NCBI GenBank assembly: GCA_035548495.1
Contig: DASZSV010000053.1
Coordinates: forward strand, 12,097 to 76,096
DNA length: 64,000 bases
Reading direction: 5' to 3'
Source: CAILZL01 sp035548495
Lineage (GTDB): Bacteria; Pseudomonadota; Gammaproteobacteria; Steroidobacterales; Steroidobacteraceae
The translations under genes were made by a program, and so were the position numbers. This document shows, one piece after another, positions 61,352-64,000 of the stretch (the stretch's first letter is position 1; each line of letters opens with the position of its first letter). The notes under the pieces were generated by a model. That model ran no database searches and had not been told where the DNA came from. It saw only the letters and a program-made list of their open reading frames with translations.

Positions 61352-62329
61352 TCAGAAATACAAAGACATCACTCGGGTTGTCCAGATTGAATTGGCATCG
61401 GTCAGCTTTGACACTTTTTCGTATTCCTGCTTGAGGAATGTCATGGCATCAGGCGTTCCAAGATCACCGATGGCTTTTATCGCAATATCACGATCCTCAC
61501 GGCTTACCGTTGAGTTGTTATAGATATCTTCCAACAATTGTAACTGTCCAACAGCGTTCATGTTTCCAAGAGAAGAAATCGCTGCTTGGCGCACGTACTG
61601 GTCAGTGTCATGAGTCAGTTCAACAAGCTTGTTCAACGCAGCCGGATTATTGGTGAATCCCAGAGCGTATACGTCAAGATATGTATCGCCAGTGCGCGGC
61701 CCTGAAATTTTTGCTATCAGCTGATTCACTGCGTCGTCACTGGCGTGATAACCATACAACGCGTTTGCGACCTTGCTTGCAAATTCTTTCGCAGCAATTT
61801 CCAGCGGTTGGTTGAAAGTCGGTTCGATGACCTCGTCAAACGACCATACCGGAGTTTTACCCCGGCGCACATACGCCGCAATCCGCTTCGTACCACTAGC
61901 CGTATCGAGATCGGCCTTTATATAAAGAAAGGTAAAGAATGGCGCAAAGCCGCTTGAACGATAGTTAAGCATGTTGAACTGCTTGAGATGAACTTTTGGC
62001 GAATCACCTTCACCAACTGTCACCGTTGCGGGAATTCCGCGCGAGACAAGTTCGTCGGCAACAGACTTTGCAAGGAATTTAGGTGGGTCAACAGGCTGGC
62101 CCTTGACTTTTAATGTTGCGGGCAAAATGCCGCTGCTGAATACCTTGTCCTGACCACGTCTTTCATCAATCATCGACAAATGCAGGCTCTGAGCCTGCGA
62201 AGGCGCTACATACTTGAGTCCTGAAGGTACAGGTTCTTTGACATTGTAAAATGACGGTGCGCATCCCGTCATAAAAAGCATCGCTGAAAACAGTGCGGCA
62301 TAAAACAACGGTCTGGAAAATAATGACAT
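61352..62329 (-). CDS. HEAT-repeat lipoprotein
   Basis: A 325-aa exported protein. Signal peptide with lipobox MLFMTGCAP. The N-terminal part is a lipoprotein domain of the kind seen in LPS or curli-associated lipoproteins (VFSSGILPATLKVKGQPVDPPKFLAKSVADEL). The C-terminal part holds HEAT-type repeats (AALNKLVELTHDTDQYVRQAAISSLGNM, EDRDIAIKAIGDLGTPDAMTFLKQEYE). ATG at 62329 with GGAGG upstream. Function unknown. Confidence 0.78.
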   Translation of the reverse strand: MSLFSRPLFYAALFSAMLFMTGCAPSFYNVKEPVPSGLKYVAPSQAQSLHLSMIDERRGQDKVFSSGILPATLKVKGQPVDPPKFLAKSVADELVSRGIPATVTVGEGDSPKVHLKQFNMLNYRSSGFAPFFTFLYIKADLDTASGTKRIAAYVRRGKTPVWSFDEVIEPTFNQPLEIAAKEFASKVANALYGYHASDDAVNQLIAKISGPRTGDTYLDVYALGFTNNPAALNKLVELTHDTDQYVRQAAISSLGNMNAVGQLQLLEDIYNNSTVSREDRDIAIKAIGDLGTPDAMTFLKQEYEKVSKLTDANSIWTTRVMSLYF

Positions 62330-62472
62330 GATGTCGTCCTCCATATAAGGTTTGAGTTATTGAATTCTCCATTCCTAGAATAGCGAGAGCCAGTGCTTCA
62401 AACAACTGTTTATGCCATGACGATGGCTTGTTGCCATTAATTCGGCAAATTGGATTAGACAACCGCAATCTT

Positions 62473-63036
62473 ATGATCAACCTCCTTGCACTCTGCGGCA
62501 GCCTGCGTCGCGCTTCGCTCAATGCGATGTTGCTTCGTGCGGTGCGGCGCATTGCGCCGGAAGAGATCAGAGTTGAAATTTATCCCTCACTGGGTGAGTT
62601 GCCTTTGTTCAATCCTGATCTGGAATCATCGGACCCACCTGCGGTGGCGCATTTGCGGCAACATATTATTCACGCTGATGGACTTATTATCGCCAGTCCT
62701 GAATATGCACACGGCATCAGCGGCGTAATGAAGAATGCACTCGACTGGATGGTGGGCAATGAATCCTTCGTGAACAAGCCGGTGATGCTGGTGAATGCTT
62801 CGCCACGCGCGACGATTGCACAACAGTCGTTACGGGAAACATTGATGACGATGTCAGCGCGCGTGATAGATGAGGCCTATGTTGCAGTGCCGATTTTGGG
62901 ATCAACATTGGATGAAGATGGCATTGTGAATGATGTTGATGTGTCCGAGCCGCTGCGCAATGCACTTCATGTCTTCTGCAATCAACTGCGCAGTGTCAGC
63001 TCTTCTTCGGCCTTTCCAGTTCTTCCAGCGCCTTGA
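62473..63036 (+). CDS. NADPH-dependent FMN reductase-like flavoprotein
   Basis: A 187-aa flavodoxin-like protein. ALCGSLRRASLNAMLLRA is the phosphate-binding loop, SPEYAHGISGVMKNALDWMVG the flavin-binding signature, and NASPRATIAQQSLRETL follows. Its final 13 codons overlap the 3' end of cca on the other strand by 41 bp. It may reduce quinones, chromate or azo compounds; the substrate is unknown. ATG at 62473. Confidence 0.9.
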   Translation: MINLLALCGSLRRASLNAMLLRAVRRIAPEEIRVEIYPSLGELPLFNPDLESSDPPAVAHLRQHIIHADGLIIASPEYAHGISGVMKNALDWMVGNESFVNKPVMLVNASPRATIAQQSLRETLMTMSARVIDEAYVAVPILGSTLDEDGIVNDVDVSEPLRNALHVFCNQLRSVSSSSAFPVLPAP

Positions 63037-64000
63037 TGCGCATTTGACGCAATTGTTCAGCGATCTGTGCGCCATTCGAATTGGCTATCATGTCGGCATC
63101 GGGTTTGATGGCTGCAATCAGGTCACGCGCCGTTTGCAAAAACGCAGCAGGTGGGTAGTCGCGTTCTTCAAAGCCGGTACGGCCGCGTGAATCGGCTTCA
63201 CAGGCAAGCAGAAATTGTTTGAAACGTTCCGGCCTGCGAATGCCATCTAGTTTTTCTATGAATTCCAGCAACGTGCTGTTGCGCATTTCAAACACGGCGT
63301 GAAGCTTGCCGTGTTGTGTGGCGACCAGCAATGCAAGCTCGGCATATTCATTAGGCACGCGCCAGCGCGAGCACAGTGCATTCACCAGACCGGCACCGCG
63401 CGCTTCATGACCGATGTGTCGCGGCAAGATGTCCGCAGGCGTCGTGCCCTTGCCCAGATCGTGCATCATCGCCGCAAAACGCGTGACTGGATCAGTGGTC
63501 AAGCGCGCAGCCTGTTGCAGCACCATCAATGTATGAATGCCGGTGTCGATTTCCGGATGCCACTTTTCCGGCTGCGGCACGCCAAACAATGCATCCACTT
63601 CGGGCATGAGGTGTTTAAGTGCGCCGCATTCCCTGAGCACCTTGACGAAGACATGCGGCGAATCGGTGGTCAATGCCAGTTGCGTTTCGCGCCACACCCT
63701 TTCCGGTGTCAACGTTTCAAGTTCGCCCGCGTTCGCAATTTCACCCATCAGCGTCATGGTTTCATCTGCCACGACAAATCCCAGTGAAGCAAAGCGCGCA
63801 GCGAAGCGCGCTACGCGGAGCACACGCAGGGGATCTTCCACAAACGCAGGCGACACATGACGCAGGATGCGATTGGCAAGATCAAGCTGACCATCATAGG
63901 GGTCGATCAACGTACCGGTTTCAGTATCTTTCGCGATGGCGTTGATGGTGATGTCGCGGCGCTGCAAATCCTGTTCAAGCGTGACATCGGGAGCAAACCA
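62996..64000 (-). CDS. cca: CCA-adding enzyme / tRNA nucleotidyltransferase (5' end outside window)
   Basis: 335 codons of the C-terminal part; the frame continues to the right edge (WFAPDVTLEQDLQRRDITINAIA). RRDITINAIA and DPYDGQLDLANRILRHV, PLRVLRVARFAARF are the tRNA nucleotidyltransferase core, and an HD domain (AMMHDLGKGTTP) follows, typical of the multifunctional gammaproteobacterial enzyme. The catalytic N-terminal domain is not in the window. Confidence 0.94.
   Translation of the reverse strand, partial: WFAPDVTLEQDLQRRDITINAIAKDTETGTLIDPYDGQLDLANRILRHVSPAFVEDPLRVLRVARFAARFASLGFVVADETMTLMGEIANAGELETLTPERVWRETQLALTTDSPHVFVKVLRECGALKHLMPEVDALFGVPQPEKWHPEIDTGIHTLMVLQQAARLTTDPVTRFAAMMHDLGKGTTPADILPRHIGHEARGAGLVNALCSRWRVPNEYAELALLVATQHGKLHAVFEMRNSTLLEFIEKLDGIRRPERFKQFLLACEADSRGRTGFEERDYPPAAFLQTARDLIAAIKPDADMIANSNGAQIAEQLRQMRIKALEELERPKKS

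Overview
The window is a continuous piece of a proteobacterial chromosome, most likely gammaproteobacterial or from a lineage near the gamma/beta border. Supporting signs are the NtrBC-glnA block with a sigma-54 promoter, two-subunit glycyl-tRNA synthetase (glyQS), a hexameric-type ArgR with paired ARG boxes, class III PHA synthase (phaE-phaC), and cytochrome c4, a DsbA-like lipoprotein, engB and polA lying close together. Most of it is core metabolism. I see no rRNA, tRNA, CRISPR array, prophage or insertion sequence with a transposase.

Layout: (1-3.4 kb) end of an AbrB/MazE-type antitoxin, phaC and phaE, and an AraC-HTH/O6-alkylguanine transferase fusion. (3.5-9.2 kb) glgA, then glnA-glnL-glnG on the minus strand. 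(9.4-13.4 kb) glyQ, glyS, plsC; glyS carries a foreign-looking stretch with a Cas9-like RuvC-I motif. (13.4-15.1 kb) aminotransferase and divergent MarR regulator sharing two operator-like palindromes. (15.2-24.4 kb) signalling genes: a receiver/TonB fusion, a PAS/HD-GYP protein, Dps, and a membrane CheA-like kinase with CheY and CheX. (24.4-27.6 kb) CorA, DsbA-like lipoprotein, cytochrome c4, EngB. (27.9-34.8 kb) formate/nitrite transporter, PP2C/protein kinase fusion, small beta-barrel protein, polA, lptM. (34.8-36 kb) PaiB remnant and a DMT transporter.

(36.1-45.3 kb) A minus-strand arginine cluster reads argR-argG-DUF1611-argC-argD-argF'-argB-argH. The carbamoyltransferase belongs to the acylornithine-specific clade, so citrulline is probably made in acylated form. 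No argA, argJ or argE lies in the cluster, but a DUF1611 P-loop protein does. Spacers here hold dispersed palindromic repeats, often as inverted pairs.

(45.5-52.3 kb) VOC protein with a histone-H1-like tail, degenerate GGDEF membrane protein, cyoE, VanZ-like protein, uvrD. (52.4-58.7 kb) An accessory island: type III restriction-modification genes in the unusual order res, DUF3800, mod, with two similar 25-bp palindromes in the res-DUF3800 spacer. (58.7-64 kb) SEC-C protein, DUF817 membrane protein, two lipoproteins, FMN reductase and the 3' part of cca.

The two observations I rate highest are the Cas9-like RuvC-I segment inside glyS, which I think is more likely a chimera or synthetic infill than a CRISPR system, and the DUF1611 gene inside an arginine operon that lacks a visible acetylglutamate synthase.
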